From CAWUEZ02 sp963921355 (GTDB lineage Bacteria > Pseudomonadota > Alphaproteobacteria > Thalassobaculales > Thalassobaculaceae), in assembly GCA_963921355.3 (NCBI GenBank), contig OZ001190.1, positions 2,728,001 through 2,792,000 on the forward strand: DNA of 64,000 nt. Reading direction: 5' to 3'. Position numbers and translations under genes: made by a program. How positions within the stretch are numbered: the stretch's first letter is position 1; the number at the start of each line of letters is the position of its first letter. Below are positions 62,746 to 64,000 of the stretch, one piece after another. A model generated the notes under the pieces. That model was not told where the DNA came from. It made no database searches and worked only from the letters and a program-made list of their open reading frames with translations.

Positions 62746-63675
62746 ATGAAAACCAAGATCGGTGCGCTGGCGGTTGCGCTGGCGCTGACCGCCGGTACGG
62801 CTGCCGCCAACGAATGCGGGACCGTCACCTTCTCCGATGTCGGCTGGACCGACATCACCGCCACCACCGCGGCCACCACCGAGGTGCTGAAGGCACTCGG
62901 CTACGAGACCGAGATCAAGGTCCTCTCCGTGCCGGTGACCTACACCTCCATGGCCAAGGGCGATGTCGACGTGTTCCTCGGCAACTGGATGCCGACCATG
63001 GAAGGGGACATCGCGCCGTACCGCGACGCCAAGACCGTCGACACCGTGCGCGAGAACCTGGAAGGCGCGAAGTACACCCTGGCGACCAACGCCGCCGGCG
63101 CCGCCCTCGGCATCAAGGACTTCGCCGACATCGCCAAGCACAGCGATGCCCTGGACGAGACGATCTACGGCATCGAGCCGGGCAATGACGGCAATCGCCT
63201 GATCATGGACATGATCGACAAGGACGCCTTCGGCCTGAAGGGCTTCGAGGTCAAGGAGAGCTCCGAGCAGGGCATGCTGGCCCAGGTGGCCCGGGCCTCC
63301 AAGCGGGACAAGCCGATCGTCTTTCTCGGCTGGGAGCCGCATCCGATGAACGCCAATTTCAAGCTGACCTACCTGACCGGCGGCGACGACTATTTCGGCC
63401 CGGATCTCGGCGGGGCGACGGTCTACACCAACACCCGCGCCGGCTATGTCGCCGCGTGCCCGAATGTCGGCAAGTTGCTGGGCAATCTGAAGTTCTCGCT
63501 CGCCATGGAGAACGAGATCATGGGCGCGATCCTCAATGACGGCACCGACCCGGACGAGGCGGCCAATGCGTGGATGAAGGCCAATTCTTCCATGGTCCTG
63601 AGCTGGCTCGACGGCGTGAAGACCAAGGATGGCGGTGACGCGACCGCCGCCGTGAAGGCCGCACTCGGGCTGTGA
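62746..63675 (+). CDS. choX: Choline-binding protein of ABC importer
   Basis: 309 residues, OpuAC/ProX class and most like ChoX. The signal peptide is residues 1-21 (ALAVALALTAGTAAA). The mature start FSDVGWTDITATTAATTEVL and the stretch VLSVPVTYTSMAKGDVDVFL, FLGNWMPTMEGDIAPY are hallmarks of choline receptors; aromatic residues for the quaternary amine are present (VFLGWEPHPMN, GDDYFGP). Strong ribosome site AGGGAGG before ATG 62746. It is followed by the permease gene choW. Confidence 0.92.
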   Translation: MKTKIGALAVALALTAGTAAANECGTVTFSDVGWTDITATTAATTEVLKALGYETEIKVLSVPVTYTSMAKGDVDVFLGNWMPTMEGDIAPYRDAKTVDTVRENLEGAKYTLATNAAGAALGIKDFADIAKHSDALDETIYGIEPGNDGNRLIMDMIDKDAFGLKGFEVKESSEQGMLAQVARASKRDKPIVFLGWEPHPMNANFKLTYLTGGDDYFGPDLGGATVYTNTRAGYVAACPNVGKLLGNLKFSLAMENEIMGAILNDGTDPDEAANAWMKANSSMVLSWLDGVKTKDGGDATAAVKAALGL

Positions 63676-63683
63676 CAATCTGA

Positions 63684-63709
63684 GCGGCGGGGAGGGCTTT
63701 CCCCGCCGC
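63684..63709 (+). terminator. Hairpin between choX and choW
   Basis: GCGGCGGGGA pairs perfectly with TCCCCGCCGC (ten pairs) around the loop GGGCTT, followed by CCTTTCT. Its place between receptor and permease fits a partial terminator or mRNA stabiliser that keeps receptor levels higher. Confidence 0.7.
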
Positions 63710-63730
63710 CCTTTCTGAAGGGGGCAGGCC

Positions 63731-64000
63731 ATGGAGTGGCTCACCGACAACAAGATCCCTGTCGGCGACGCCGCCGGCACCCTGTTCGACTGGTTGCAGG
63801 ACAATGGCGGCTGGTTCTTCGACGGCCTGGCGGAAGCCATGGAGTGGCTGATCGACGCGATCCTGCTGATCCTGCAATGGCCGCACCCGCTGATCGTCGT
63901 CGCCGCCTTTGCCGGGCTGACCTATGCCCTGCAACGCAGCTGGAAGACCACGGCGCTGATCGTCGTCGGCTTCCTCTTCATCCTGAACCAGGACTACTGG
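63731..64000 (+). CDS. choW: Choline ABC importer permease, 5' part
   Basis: The first 90 residues, cut by the window end: MEWLTDNKIPVGDAAGTLFD, an amphipathic N-terminus typical of ChoW/ProW, then hydrophobic AILLILQWPHPLIVVAAFAG and TALIVVGFLFILNQDYW. Start ATG 63731. Belongs with choX in one operon; the ATPase choV would be expected beyond the window. Confidence 0.88.
   Translation, partial: MEWLTDNKIPVGDAAGTLFDWLQDNGGWFFDGLAEAMEWLIDAILLILQWPHPLIVVAAFAGLTYALQRSWKTTALIVVGFLFILNQDYW

Overview
The window looks like a chromosome segment of a GC-rich alphaproteobacterium, probably of the Rhodospirillales/Rhizobiales type. The evidence is very high GC at third codon positions, tightly overlapping (ATGA) operons, a ChoX-type choline importer, PuuD-type urate oxidase, TRAP- and Opp-type transporters, and a perfect CtrA half-site pair (TTAA-N7-TTAAC). 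No rRNA, tRNA, CRISPR array or intact transposase gene was seen.

Layout. (1) 38-14020, plus strand: a nearly continuous purine operon with a fused xanthine dehydrogenase XdhAB, XdhC, a BMP-type purine/nucleoside ABC importer, cytochrome-linked urate oxidase PuuD, OHCU decarboxylase UraD, guanine deaminase, ureidoglycine aminohydrolase and ureidoglycolate lyase. (2) 13984-24237: a LysR regulator divergent from atzF (allophanate hydrolase), a Tat-exported Opp-type ABC importer, and atzH-atzG-atzE, which together form the lower 1-carboxybiuret/oxalurate-type route to ammonia and CO2. A tandem pair of LysR-type boxes lies between them. (3) 24294-28555: adenine deaminase, an HpsN-like HisD-family dehydrogenase and a cytoplasmic beta-helix protein. 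(4) 28556-42792: an accessory island with a large RTX protein behind a CtrA box, a lipoprotein, a trypsin-like protease, a C70 papain-like protease, an unknown partner, a soluble PAP2/haloperoxidase-like protein, a SARP/TPR regulator and a pentapeptide-repeat/histidine-kinase operon. (5) 43054-49000: a TauD-type dioxygenase with GMC oxidoreductase, an EthD-like barrel, a cupin, a GST, an unknown protein and a hemerythrin. (6) 48932-52160: a YbbA/YbbP-like ABC pair. (7) 52185-57375, minus strand: a spermidine/putrescine-type ABC importer with a PuuE-like polysaccharide deacetylase and a cytosine-deaminase-like enzyme. (8) 57373-62658: a TRAP solute-receptor fragment, a MITE-like cloverleaf element, then uronate dehydrogenase, tartronate-semialdehyde reductase, galactarate dehydratase and an SMP-30 lactonase, i.e. 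hexuronate/aldarate catabolism. (9) 62746-64000: choX and the start of choW.

Notable reading-frame damage runs from 31.4 to 57.4 kb. One-base frameshifts are seen in the RTX gene and a Pot-type permease, with a further frameshift in the Pot-type ATPase. In-frame stops interrupt the C70 protease, histidine kinase, pentapeptide protein and TauD-type dioxygenase, and in each case homology or repeat phase continues past the stop. Two solute-binding protein genes are both beheaded at one head-to-head junction (about 57.37 kb). All four stops can be explained by single C-to-T/G-to-A changes from likely sense codons. Either this part of the genome is decaying or the sequence carries base-calling and assembly errors; raw reads would decide. 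The purine and choline segments show no such damage.
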